Positions 10,315-21,392 of a stretch of 64,000 bases of DNA are shown here, in pieces (position 1 is the stretch's first letter; each line of letters begins with the position of its first letter). The notes beneath the pieces are model-generated. The model saw nothing but the letters and a program-made list of their open reading frames with translations, was not told the origin of the DNA and did no database searches. A program made the translations under genes and the position numbers. Source of the stretch: Tetrapyrgos nigripes (lineage: Eukaryota; Basidiomycota; Agaricomycetes; Agaricales; Campanellaceae); NCBI GenBank assembly GCA_013368315.1, contig JAACJM010000079.1:186001-250000 (forward strand), given 5' to 3'.

Positions 10315-12449
10315 TCATGTTGGAGGTTGTATTGGCGAACTGCACCGTACCCAAGGACAATGCAAATCGAAAAGTTTTAGGATGCTTTGCCTGAGGCTGG
10401 AAAAGAAAGGCTGCAAAGCCGGCGGCACCTGATTTAGAGCAGCCAATTTTAACAGTCCGACGAGCTCATCAGTTCCTTTGAACCAGGCTTTATAATGGTC
10501 AGACACTTTCTGGATGCCCTTCTTCTGAGCATTGTTGTCCTCCTGAACTTTGTCGTAATTGGCAAAAAGGATAAGCATCACATAATAGATGCTCTCAAGG
10601 TCGTGCCTATAAAAGTGACCCAGCCCAGGCTGATCTGGTGGTATCAAGAGCTCATGGCTCATGAAGAGTCTCGTACCACTTCTGGTCTGGGAAGAGTGTG
10701 AGCGAGACATAGGGAGTTTTGAAGCCAGGTCAAAGTCGTTCAAGACCCCGCGGACTTTGTCATCCTTCAACACGCGGTACATGATATTGTTCTGGCTAAT
10801 ATCGCGGTGTAAAATCTTGGCGTGGTCGACGAGCCACCTGTGGATCTGAAGGATGTCGTAGAAGACTTGGGCAAAGTCCTTGGGGTCGTTGAGCTGGGTT
10901 ATGGGTTTGAGGGGCCGTAGGACAAGGATCCGAAGAATGCGTAATTCGTAGGTAGAGTCTGCCTTGAGCTTGTCTCTCATGAACTCGAAGAGGCGAGATT
11001 CCGGCGAGTCCTTACTATTCGGGTACTCGTGCACAGACAAGATCTCTGGAAGATGTTCCAGGGCCCATGCATGATCTTCAACAGCCTTCTCTTTTGCGAG
11101 ATCCATGAGCTTTGCCTCTGACAAACGCCCCTCATCAACAAAGCTGATCTTCACAACAACCTCGTCGCCCTCTTTGCCCCAATGTCCCTTCAAACACTTA
11201 GCGTGGAGAACCGTCGTTCCCCGACCAATAATGGAATGGGAGCGTTGAATGGTTTGACCGAGCGTGAGCTCCGTCTCTTTGTCGAGGACTAACCTGTAGC
11301 CGTGAAAAGCATTCCTACCAGACCTATCATGTACAAGGCCTTTCTCTTGACCAGAAGCCAACTCATGATAGTCGTCATAGCCCTCGCAGTAAACTGGATC
11401 CAATAGGGGAAAGACTTCGGTAGTTCGATCAGGGATAGGGGACACGAAAGGCTTGTGAACCTTGAGTTCATTGAGCACAACGAGTAGCAAGAGGAGATGA
11501 TCTTTCTCGTCGAGGTTTATCGGGTTGGAGTGGACGATTGCGGACCGGTCATAGTAGCAGCACTGGAACCACATACCGTCGATGACCAAGCCTAAAGCAT
11601 GATACTGGAGGATACCTCTCGACAACATCTCTAGCCTGTAATTAGCACACTGGACCAGGGTTTCCACTTTCATCCCTTGTGTCGTCGTAATAGACTCGTC
11701 CTCGTCCTCGTCCTCATCCTCCTGGTACCTTTGCACAGTGCCCATACCGGTCTTCTGCCTTTTGTTGTAGACATTTCGAGTATACGGATGTGACAAAGAC
11801 GTATACGAGGGCAACATGTCTTGAGATATCACAGAACTGGGAAGCAGGTCAAACAATGTTTGATAGCGGACTGGCAGAGACTTACCTTCGTCGTCTTGCC
11901 CTTCACTGTTGGATGCGCGTCTTCCTGAGAGAGAGTAACGTATTAAGTGAACCTTGACAATGGTGGAACAAACTGCATACCTGGGGTCTCCCGCTTACGC
12001 TTCAAACCTGTCAAAGGTTCTTCAGGTCTCACCACTTTCGCCGACTCGCTGAACTTTTTCCATGACGCTTGAAAGTCTGGATTGGACATGACCTTGTTGT
12101 CCATCCTGGCTTTGAGTTCCACAAGTCTGTCGTGGGTGAGTCCAAAGATGACCTTGATGAAATCATGTATGGTGAGGTGATAGCAATTGTTAAAGTCTTG
12201 AAGGAGCCACTCTTGAAGATCTCCGGCCTTGTCATTGGCCTTCGTCGTCGCGATCCCTTTTGAAAGAGATGTACTGCTGAGTCCTTCAGTGCGCTCGGTG
12301 ACACGGTTAATAGCGGACATGAATGAAGATACTGGGGTAGGGTAGGACGCCTCGGGGGATAACAGGGGATTTTGACAAGTTGTGGATACAGGCTGCTGAA
12401 ATGACTCATTCTGGACAATGTAAAGAGGCATTTTAGAAACAAAGGGCAC
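10315..12449 (-). CDS. FunK1-type fungal protein kinase, gene A
   Basis: Two exons (11981-12449 and 10315-11924) give 692 residues. The N-terminal part holds HLTIHDFIKVIFGLT and a basic KRKR patch that could be a nuclear signal; an acidic DEDEDEDE run precedes the kinase part. Kinase landmarks are VVVKISF (ATP-site lysine), LHRDISQNNIMY (catalytic loop), LNDFDLASK (metal site, DFD in place of DFG) and the FunK1 signatures SGTRLFMSHELL and HFYRHDLESIYYVMLILFANYD. FunK1 is an expanded kinase family of mushrooms with little functional data. The gene is the downstream member of a tandem pair on one strand with gene B. The C-terminus is probably altered by a frameshift (see the 10119-10314 entry). 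There is no intron at 11830-11885: reading straight through is open and keeps phase. Confidence 0.8.
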
Positions 12450-12675
12450 TTTCAGGGGTTTTAAGGGTGACGATTTATTGTTCCCACGGACTCTCAGATC
12501 TCAGAGGTCTGTCCTTGGGCCCAAAATGTGAATAGCATTTAGTAGAGCGAGCAATTCAATTTTCGCAATGAGAAATGCGAGAGAGTAAGTACTTGATTGA
12601 GAACTAGTTGTACATACAAGTTGCTATACTGATAGTGAAAACTGAAATTGTACATGATGATAAAGTCCGCTGTCT

Positions 12676-15390
12676 CTAAGACCTGTAGTCAGCGGGAACT
12701 AGGTCAAGAGGCTTCCTATACCGAGTGATCAAACGTTTTCCTCTAAATTTTGACATTGGTGCTCTGAATTTGTCGTAAGTGACGTGGCCATTTAAAGTGT
12801 GTTCATCCAAAGTAACCTCCTCCTCCTCGTAGTCCTCGTCCACAACCTCCTCCTCCTCCTGCTGATTCAGATGGCGTTGCGTGATGTATATGTGAGCCTC
12901 GTTGTGCCCAGAGCGAATGAACTGATTCAGGCGGCGTTGCGTGATGTATTTGTAAGCCTCGTTGTGCCCAGAGCGAATGAAAACAGAAAGCTGTAGGATG
13001 CTTTGTTCGAGGCTGGAAAAGAAGGGCCGCAATTTCGGCACCCCATCTAGAGCACATCGTTTGGAATCTGCGACTTGCTCATCCATTCCTTCAAACCAGA
13101 CCTTATAACAGTTGTCCACTTTCTGGATGCCCTTCTTCTGAGCATTGCCGTCCTCCTTAGCTTTGTCATAGTTGGCAAAAAGGATAAGCATCACATTAGA
13201 TGCTCTCAAGGTCGTGCCTATAAAAGTGACCCAGCCCAGGCCGATTTGGTGTCAAGAGCTCGTGACTCATGAAGGGTCTTGTACCACTTCTGGTCTGGGA
13301 AGAGTGTGAGCGAGACATAGGAAGTTTTGAAGCTAGGTCAAAGTCGTTCAAGACCCCGTGGACTTTGCCATCCTTCACGCAGTACATAATATTGTTCTGG
13401 CTAATATCGCGGTGTAAAACCTTGGCATGGTCAACGAGCCACCTGTGGATCTGAAGGATGTCGTAGAAGACTTGGGCAAAGTCCTTGGGGTCGTCGAGCT
13501 GGGTTATGGGTTTGAGGGGCCTTAGGACAAGGATCCGAAGGATGCGTAATTCGTAGGTAAAGTCTGCCTCGTTGACTGGCTTGAATTTGGAGAGGCGAAA
13601 TTCCGGCGAGTCCTCATCAACCGGGTACTCGTACGCAGACAGAATCTCCGGAAGATGTTCCAGGGCCCATGCATGCTCTCCAACAGCCTTCGCTTTTGCG
13701 AGATCCATGAACTTGGCCTCTGACAAACGCCCCTTGCTGACAAAGCTGATCTTCACAACGACGTCGTCGCCCGCATTTCCCCAACGTCCCTTCAAACACT
13801 TAGCGTGGAGAACCGGCGTTCCCCTACCAATGATGGAATGGGAGCGGTGAATGATTTCACCGAGCTTGAGCTCCGTGTCTTCGTCGAGGGATAGCTTGCA
13901 GCCGTGAAAAGCATTCCTGCCAGACTCGTCGTGTGGAACGCCTGTCTTGCCTGTCTTCTGACCGGAAGCCAACCAGTCAGTCGTCATAGTGTTCGCAGTA
14001 GACTGGTTCCATACGGGGAAAGACTTTAGCTGTACCGAGATGGGGATAGGGGACACGAAAGGCTTGGGAACCTTGAGTTTGTTGAGCACAACGAGCAGTA
14101 AGAGGAGGTGATCTTCTTTCTTGGCGAGGTCTATCGGCTTGGAGAGCACGATTGCGGACCGGTCATAGTAGCAGCACTGGAAGCTTGTACCGTCGAAGGC
14201 CAAGCCGAGAGCATGATACCGGAGGATGCCTCTGGACAACATCTCTAGCGCGTAACCAGCGCACTGGACCAGGAGGTCCATCTTGTCCAGTGCCACCTGG
14301 CGGACTCGCACAGCGCCCGAATCGGTCTTCCGCTTTTTGCTGGAGCCGTCTGGAGTATACGGACGTGACGAAGACGCACGCGAGAGCGACCGTGACATGT
14401 CTTGAGATAGAACAGCGTCTGAAAATGGGAAGCAGTGTCAATCAATGTTTGATGGCGTAACAAATCGCACATGTACCTCGCTTGCGTTTTGAGCCAGTCT
14501 TCGAGCCTGCCGGAGGTTCTTCCGAGTTAGGTGATTTCCCTACAATGATCGTCAACTCTTCTGTCATGAATGGAAAAACAGATGACCATTGGTGACTCAC
14601 CACTGACTCCGAGGGCGCTTCCACAGTCCAAAGCGTTTCCACTTCCGTACTTGAGCTCCGCGAAATAGAGGAGCATCGGCCAGTAAATCTTCATTTGCTT
14701 GAAGAGCTGGTCCGAGAGTTCCTTGGCTTTGCCGTCCTGGTCATGAAGTACCAAGAGCGCATCGAAATCCAGTTTGCGTTGCGCATATGATCCATACATG
14801 TACTTTTCCGAACCGTTGAACCACTTGAAGGAAGGATCTTCGTTAAACATGAGCGTCGCAGCCTTGTTCGACATCTCTACCAGAGGAGCATATAAATGAT
14901 CTTCATTCGTCGTCTTCTTCTTCTCCTTGCCCTTCCCCTTGCGTTCTTTGTCGCCCTGTCCGCCGTTGTCCACTCTCTTTTCTTCTAGCTTTTCCTCCAC
15001 AGTAACGACTTCCGGCTCATCAACGACCTGAGCAGCAACCTCTTCTTCCACCTCCTTCTCTTTAGAACCACCTTTCTTCCTTTCTTCCTTAGGTGCTTTC
15101 ACCAAATCGCTGAACTTTTTCCATGACGCTTGAAAGTCTGGATCGGACATGACCTTGTCCATCTCGTCTTTGAGTTCCTTGAGTTTGTCGTCGGTGAGTC
15201 CAAAGATGACCTTGATGAAATCATGTATGGTGAGGTGACGGCGATTGTCAAGGTCTTGTTGGAGCCACGGGTGAAGATCTTCGACCCTGTGGGTGTCCTT
15301 GGCAATGTTGGTCTTTGACGCCATCCCTTTTGAAAGAGGTGTGCTGTTGATCACTTCAGGGCGCTCGGTGATACGGTTAAGACTGGACAT
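12676..15390 (-). pseudogene. FunK1-type fungal protein kinase, gene B, frameshifted in the kinase C-lobe
   Basis: Exons 14601-15390, 14477-14539 and 13196-14418 encode 691 residues before a stop. The long first exon starts MSSLNRITERPEV, shares the HLTIHDFIKVIFGLT region with gene A and adds a charged linker (EKEVEEEV, KERKGKGKEKKKT) and an YGSYAQRKLDFDAL segment. The kinase shows VVVKISF, LHRDISQNNIMY, LNDFDLASK and HFYRHDLESI. At the last motif gene A reads ATCTATTATGTG and gene B ATCTAATGTG: two bases are missing, creating a stop at 13196-13198. The rest of the lobe and acidic tail (to 12676) continue in another frame as VMLILFANYDKAKE. The truncated product might still be made, but the FunK1 C-terminal motif is broken. 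Confidence 0.75.
12862..12981 (-). repeat. Two-unit 60-bp tandem repeat in FunK1 gene B
   Basis: Two adjacent 60-bp units (12862-12921 and 12922-12981) differ at a handful of positions. On the minus strand they encode FIRSGHNEAYKYITQRRLNQ followed by FIRSGHNEAHIYITQRHLNQ. Gene A lacks this sequence in any frame at the matching place. A length that is a multiple of three kept the frame. Confidence 0.85.
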
Positions 15391-16119
15391 GGATGAACTG
15401 GAATGTGAAGGTGATGATAGTGGGGTAGGGTAGGATGCCTCGGGGGCTAATGGGAGATTGGGACAAGTCGTGTCGGGGTGGGTCTTGCTTAAATAAGATA
15501 GAAGCTGCTGAAATGACTCGTTCTGGACAATGTAATTTGTAAAGAGGCATCTGCTGTTGTTTTGGACAATGTTGAATAATGTCCTAGTTTCCTATTTTTG
15601 TCTTTAGAGAGTATGTACACTGCCACTGCGGGGCCCGGGCCGTTATGGCCTTCGAGGACGCGCGGTCATCCCCGATTCCGAGGGAAGGCCTGGGAAGGCG
15701 GATAGTTCATGCAGAGATGACGAGATGACGCGTCGGAGTGCTTCAGTCAATGAAAAGGAAATGTAGTGAACGAAGAAAGACGTACAAACGAATCCAAAAA
15801 ACCACTGCAAATGTCACATCTGGTTGGTAAACGTTGTGATAGTCGGAGGCGTGGACAACAGTGCCGTTGCGGTCGAGAACAGTGGGTGTGGTGATTCGAA
15901 TGAGAGTACTAGTGAGGTCGTGTTTCTGGCTAGGGTTTCATATTTGCGTTCAGTTGAGAAAGATACCATAGACCGGATACTGAACCAGTTGTAGAAGAAA
16001 TCAACGGAAGGATCCTACTTATGTAGGTAGCCGAGTACATTGGTCACGACTTTTTTTTACATATATGATGTAGACAACGTCCTTCAGAATACGGCCACCT
16101 AATGTATAATCCATCCAGC
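15391..16119. other. Intergenic between FunK1 gene B and the MFS transporter
   Basis: No supported gene in 729 nt. The part near 15391-15560 is the 5' flank of gene B and resembles the 5' part of gene A. Around 15640 there is a GC-rich patch (GGGGCCCGGGCC) unlike its surroundings. Confidence 0.4.
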
Positions 16120-18049
16120 CTATTGTCTTCCATTGCCATTGCCACCGGGCAACAAGGTCCCTGCAGCTATCGAAATCACGGAAACACCAATGAGCACCCA
16201 ATAAACCATATTCCCATTCATATAATGATTCCTAATCGACGCTGCAAATAATGAATTGGCTGCGGCAGGCCCAATAGCACGAGTCACGCTAACGAACATT
16301 TGACTGAGGCCATTCGTTGCTCCTAGAGATGCGCGATTTGGTGCTGAGGACACGATAAAGATGAAGATGGCGCCTGTGAGCAAGGAATGATAGGAAGGTA
16401 TAAGGTATGAGTGACACTCAAACGAGATTTCAAGAAAGAGAAATCCATACCAAACGAAAAACTCATCAAACTGGAAAACACAATCTGCAATCCCACCAAC
16501 GCCCACACTGTGTTGTTGACCCCTCCTGTAGTTCTCGCAGAACTACTAATAGCCGGAAACAAAGCAAATGTCGGAATCGCCGATACAAAGCCTACCAAGA
16601 AAGTCGCTTTGGGACCTATGGTATCGTGTACCCAAGGGAAAAAGAACATTTCTATAATCCCGTTGCAGACCCCGAAGGAAGCGATCAGACGACCGATGAT
16701 GAGAGGCGACATGCCTAATCCGCCTAGTGAGATTGGCGTTGAGAGAAAGAGGGGATGGGTGGCTCGCCAAGCAATGTCGACGAGGGAAAGGAAGGCGTAG
16801 TTGGATATGGGGATGAGAACTCGGGGAACAAGCATCTGGCGGAATGGGACGGGTTTTTCTGCCTCTGGGTTCGGGTCTGCGCTACACACTGAGTCTGTGG
16901 TGACGACGTCGCAATCCCGTTCAAATAGAGGAGGTGCAGATACAAGTGTAGGTGCCGAGTCTTTGCCTTCCTTTTTTTTGAAGAGGTCAGAGATGGACTG
17001 GGGCGATCGGACAGTCTCTTGAAGGAAGAAGAAGGCCGCGAACCATGCGACGATGGCGAAGGTTGCCGGGACTGCACAGGCTAGAAAGTAGGGGTGCTGC
17101 TTGTGAAATTCCGAGTTACCGAATAGGTTGGGAAATCGTTCGGCGGGATGTGCAAGAGCACCGCCGACAATTGGTCCAAGGAGACCTCCACCGGTCCAGG
17201 CAATCGGCATGTATGCGTACGCATGTAAAATAGAAACCCATGTCAATGGAGACTAGTTGAGCTGAACGCGAAGACATACTTGAGCTATGTTCGTAGAATC
17301 AGTCAACTCGGCCATCATGCTGCGTCAGGTCGGTAAATATTATGTTCTTGAAGGGCACAATTCTCATCTACCTCTTGATGACACCGATGTTTCCGTCTAC
17401 AGAGTCTGATAAGTAACATTCCGAAGGGTCTTGAGAAAAGACGTACTGAGTGCACCGTTCATCGCACGGCTTCGGAACAATATGAGCTACTCAAAAAACT
17501 TCCCAAGATCCATTGCAACATACCTCAGTATAAGCCCAGTAAATGTCGTCGACAACCCAAAACAATACATAGACGCCGACAAGCCAATCAAACCGGTCAA
17601 AATGATGGGCTTCCTACCAATGCGATCCGACAACCGACTCCAGTGCAAGACAGTGAGAGCTTGGGCTACCCAGAAGAGAGATTGCTACATTACGAATAAG
17701 AGAGACGTTAATAGCGAGGTACTTCATATACTTGAATAGAAAAACGCACGAGAAAGCCGACATAGTTTCCTACTTTCGTTTCGTCTCCATTGGTGATTCC
17801 TATATCCCGGATAAGCTGCAAGTCCAACAAGTGAACGTCAACAATGAAATCGAGATCAGATGTTACTCTCCTGCTCACTTGAGGCGCAAACGGTGAAATG
17901 ACTTGACTCGTAAATGGTTCAGCCAGTTGAAGGAAAAGGACGAGGCCTAGTTGTTTCCATGGAAGAGGCGTTCGTTTGGGTTTGGGGCTTGTAGCTTGAA
18001 GAAGAGGCGTTTCTTCATCGACTACATTGCTGTCAGGAATGCCAGCCAT
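16120..18049 (-). CDS. Major facilitator superfamily transporter (ZIFL-like fungal clade), one splice acceptor apparently lost
   Basis: Eight exons (17879-18049, 17750-17815, 17524-17684, 17447-17469, 17372-17396, 17280-17319, 16451-17222, 16120-16373) join in phase to 503 residues. The cytoplasmic start ETPLLQ...PLPWKQL, the RLSDRIGRKPIILTG loop between TM2 and TM3, NGALNGNIGVIKSMMAELTD, YAYMPIAW and the C-terminal TRAIGPAAANSLFA are typical of this fungal clade of multispanning drug or metal transporters. Two exons are tiny (23 and 25 nt). The junction into the large exon is odd: the place expected for AG at 17222/17223 reads AT, and reading through hits a stop. Either the gene is disabled there or an unusual splice is used. 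It stands divergent from ligase copy 3, so export of that enzyme's product is conceivable but unproven. Confidence 0.75.
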
Positions 18050-18874
18050 CGCTGGTGAGGGCCCAGGAAGAAAAGAAGGATTTGCATCGGGCCAGTTCGA
18101 GAATATGAGTCAGAAGGAAGCCTGTGACTTGTTATTAATTTTGTTCTGTCTCTTACTACCATATCGCCACGGGGAAAGGACTAGAGATCTCCCAAGTCTC
18201 CTTAAAGCTTCCTGGAACCTTCAAGCTTTAAGATGTTCTATGCCCAAGCGAAGACAGAGCCTCAAATTCTCAAACAAAACCGAAATTCTATTGACATCGA
18301 CTGGGGTACTCTTTGCAGACACTTGCCACTCACTGTCAAACTCGTACGGCCAGAATTCAAAGTGACATTCGTTTATTTTCTCCTCGTGTACTACTTATGA
18401 CCTGTAAACCAGTAGTCCCTCAATGGGACCACGCTGTGTATCAATCTATCTATTTATCCGGCCGTCATAAAGCCCCGATTCCTCGTAAGGACTGTTCCTC
18501 ATGTACGTGCCCCACGCAACTGACCAAATTTTTGCGTCTAAGCCTAAATATTTACCGGTCTGTTGTCCGGTATGAACGCAAGCTTTTTGCATGAAAACTT
18601 ATCCGTCTTGCTAGGTCTTACTGCCTTTTGCTTACAATATTCGCCTGTTTCTGAATACATCTTGTTTTGTAGACTGTATTAGGGATCATGATGTATCCGT
18701 AGGTCTGACTCCTCCACCGCTGAATCATTAGCAGTATACGTTCACTCTATGACTACTGCAATAATGGACCGAGTTCCATTTTCATGTGCTCTGTAGCCTT
18801 CACGGCACTCCAGAGTGGTATAAAATGCGAGGACGTTACCCACCTCAGTCTCCCCAAACTCGACACAAGTCATC
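18050..18874. other. Divergent promoter region between MFS transporter and ligase copy 3
   Basis: About 825 nt without a supported gene separate the two divergent starts. From about 18,650 onward the sequence resembles the 5' flanks of ligase copies 1 and 2. Confidence 0.5.
18819..18825 (+). promoter_or_regulatory. TATA box of ligase copy 3
   Basis: TATAAAA lies 50 nt upstream of the ATG at 18875, matching the position in the other two copies. Confidence 0.6.
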
Positions 18875-21046
18875 ATGCCTTCTCACTCACCCTTGCATCC
18901 CTCTATTGACAAGCTTTCTACTCAGCTCTCTATTCCTGAACTGCTTAACTTCCACCTGGCGAATAATCCGGACTTCCCGCTCTACGTTTTTGCCAACGAT
19001 GATAGCGGTTCTCAAACGGAAATTTCAATGCTCGAATACATTCGCGCAGCTCATAGGGCCGGAGCCGCCATTCGTGCCGATGGTAGCTCTCAACCTGGAG
19101 AAATTGTCGCTATCGTCGCTCTTCTCGATGCCGTCGTTTATTCTGCCATAATCACCGGAATGATGAAGGTTGGACTGGTGGTGAGTAGCAACGTGGTGAA
19201 TTGTTCCACCTCAACTCATGGTACTCTTCAGCCATTCCCAATTTCTACTTTCCTGTCTCCTGACGCAATCGCCAAGATGCTTCAAGTGAACAATGTCCGT
19301 CGGGTCATCACGACTAATTCTACCCTCCCGGATTTCCTTGCTAGTATCCGAGAGAAACTCGACCCCGCATACGAGTGTGTTTTCGAGGAAGCACCCGGCC
19401 TCTCGGATCTTTACCCTAAGCTAGGGAAAGAAAAAGCCGAAGACGACTTCTCCCCATTGTCAGACCTACCTTGCCTCTCCGACGAAGATCTAGCCATGTG
19501 CATCCATTCCTCAGGATCCACCGGATTGCCCAAGGCTATCCGATTCACACATCGTGCTTTCAAATCCCTAGCTACTACCTGTCAGTACTCTCCACTCGCT
19601 CCTTCACTTTTCATGACTGAGCCTTCTTTGATCGCAGACCTTGTCCGAGAAACCCGTAACTGGGAGAATCCTATTCGTTTCTCTGGTTTTGGGTTGTTGC
19701 TCTTCCACGGAACAGGAATTGGCTCTTACATCACGACAGCGCTGTACGGTCCAATAACTGTAGCTGTTTTCCCTCCTACAGTGACGAAGGCTGATGAATT
19801 ACCTATTGTTGCTACACCTGAAAACACTATTCAACACCTCGAACGCACAAAAGCGACAGCATCGTTTATTCCGCCCAACTTTTTCAGCACACTTGCGCAG
19901 TCTGAGAAAGCGATCGAGGTTTTGAGAAAGCTGGTCTTTGTGGTGAGCATTCTGCGCTTATACTTCAAGGTATGACTCTGATTTTACTACGAAATAACAT
20001 GTGCACAGATCACTGGAGGTGGATTTATCCCAACCAGTGCAGGCGATCACTTGGTGTCTTCGGGAGTCCGTGTGCGCGTCGTATTTGGAGGGACGGAGTT
20101 TGGAATACCTACCTTACTCTCGCTTGAAGATCTTGACCCTCAGGATTGGAGTGCTTTTGCCTTTTCCAAACAAGTGAAAGTCAGGTGGATTCCTAATGGA
20201 GACGGACTGTTCCGTTGTCAATTCCTGGTGTGTATTCTCTGGTTTTCCTCGCTGGCTGATTTGCTCGTCACTTACTGTCTTCTTCTATCCACTGCAGACA
20301 TCAGGCAACTTTCAACCTTCCGTTGAGAACTTGTCAAAGGAAAAAGGATATGAAGGAAATGATCTTTTTGAACCTCATCCTACTAAAGAAGGCTTCTGGA
20401 GAATGTAAGTTTGTCAACTTTCTTGTCCCAACTGTTGATTTGACGGTCATTTACAGTGTCGGCCGCATCGATGATGTTGTCGTTCAAACCAATGGTCAAA
20501 AGACACTGCCAGGCCCGATAGAGGACGCCGTTCTGTCTAGTGACTTGTAAAGTGTTTCTTTTTATAGCCTTGAACCACCGCTTCTTACAGTCTCGGTCTC
20601 CCTTCTCTCTCAGGGTACAAAGCGCCGTCGTATTTGGTCGTCAGCACGTTCATCTCGGCGTATTGGTAGAGCTTTCTTCTGGAAATGAGATTGACGTAAA
20701 TTCCGACAATCAAATTGAGCGAATTCGGGAGCAGATTTGGTCAGTCTTTTTCTTCCTCCCGGTCCATTCATGACTCGGAATACTTACGGATATACGCAGG
20801 CCTATCCTCGAAAAGACGAACAAGGTTCTACCTCAGTATAGCCAGATCTGTAAGGAGATGATTCTGATTGCTTCCAACGACAAGCCGCTCCCCAGAGCTG
20901 CGAAAGGGACAGTCAATAGAGCAGCTTCACTCAAGTTGTACGAAAGGGAGATTGAGGATATGTGAGTTGTCTGCCTGCTTCTGATATGCGAGTATATCTG
21001 ACTCCGACTGTCTGACACCAGATATGCAACGGCAGGGCTTGATTAG
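18875..21046 (+). CDS. Stand-alone adenylating (AMP-binding) ligase, copy 3, intact
   Basis: Eight exons (18875-19180, 19232-19942, 20009-20227, 20298-20404, 20457-20546, 20614-20739, 20800-20961, 21022-21046) give 581 residues, the same size as copy 2. Motifs are SSGSTGLPKAIRFTHRA, GGTEFG, GRIDDVVVQTNGQK and KGTVNRAA. It differs from copies 1 and 2 in the presumed binding region: HGTGIGSYITTALYGPIT against HATGIGCYITSALSGPIT, and the exon 3 start ITGGGF against STAGGF or NTAGGF, so substrate preference may have shifted. The 51-nt first intron is stop-free. No carrier or reductase domain follows the stop at 21044. Confidence 0.85.
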
Positions 21047-21392
21047 GTGGTTAGCGCAAATCCAGGAGTATTAAATTTTAACAACTTCAAACTTTACGGT
21101 ATTCAGAAATTTTCTAATAAAACTTTCAATCCATATATCTTACTTAGTCTCGAGCGTCCGTGCCAAAGAGGAGCATATTGTAAATTCTCTATAAAGTACC
21201 ATTATTCCATATTGAAGACTACCACACATACATCGTAAGTCATTCTTGCTCTTCGCACCAGATTAGTACCAGTTTCTAGGGTATTCTGATCTACCAATGC
21301 TTTTGCGCCGCTAAGGCTGGGTTGAGTATAAGGTTGATCTGCCAGGTACATATCCTCGACACCTATCCTCCAAATTTTATGTCTTCAGCTTC
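21047..21392. other. Convergent 3' intergenic space
   Basis: No supported gene between the ends of ligase copy 3 and the repeat-protein gene. Short AT-rich tracts only. Confidence 0.4.

Noticed and set aside
11830..11885. Possible intron in FunK1 gene A with a GTAAGT donor and CCCAG acceptor
   Set aside because: Splicing there breaks the phase, while reading straight through is open and leads into the ISQDM segment shared with gene B.
15630..15680. GC-rich patch as a CpG or regulatory island
   Set aside because: Too short, single and without motif or symmetry to support a function.
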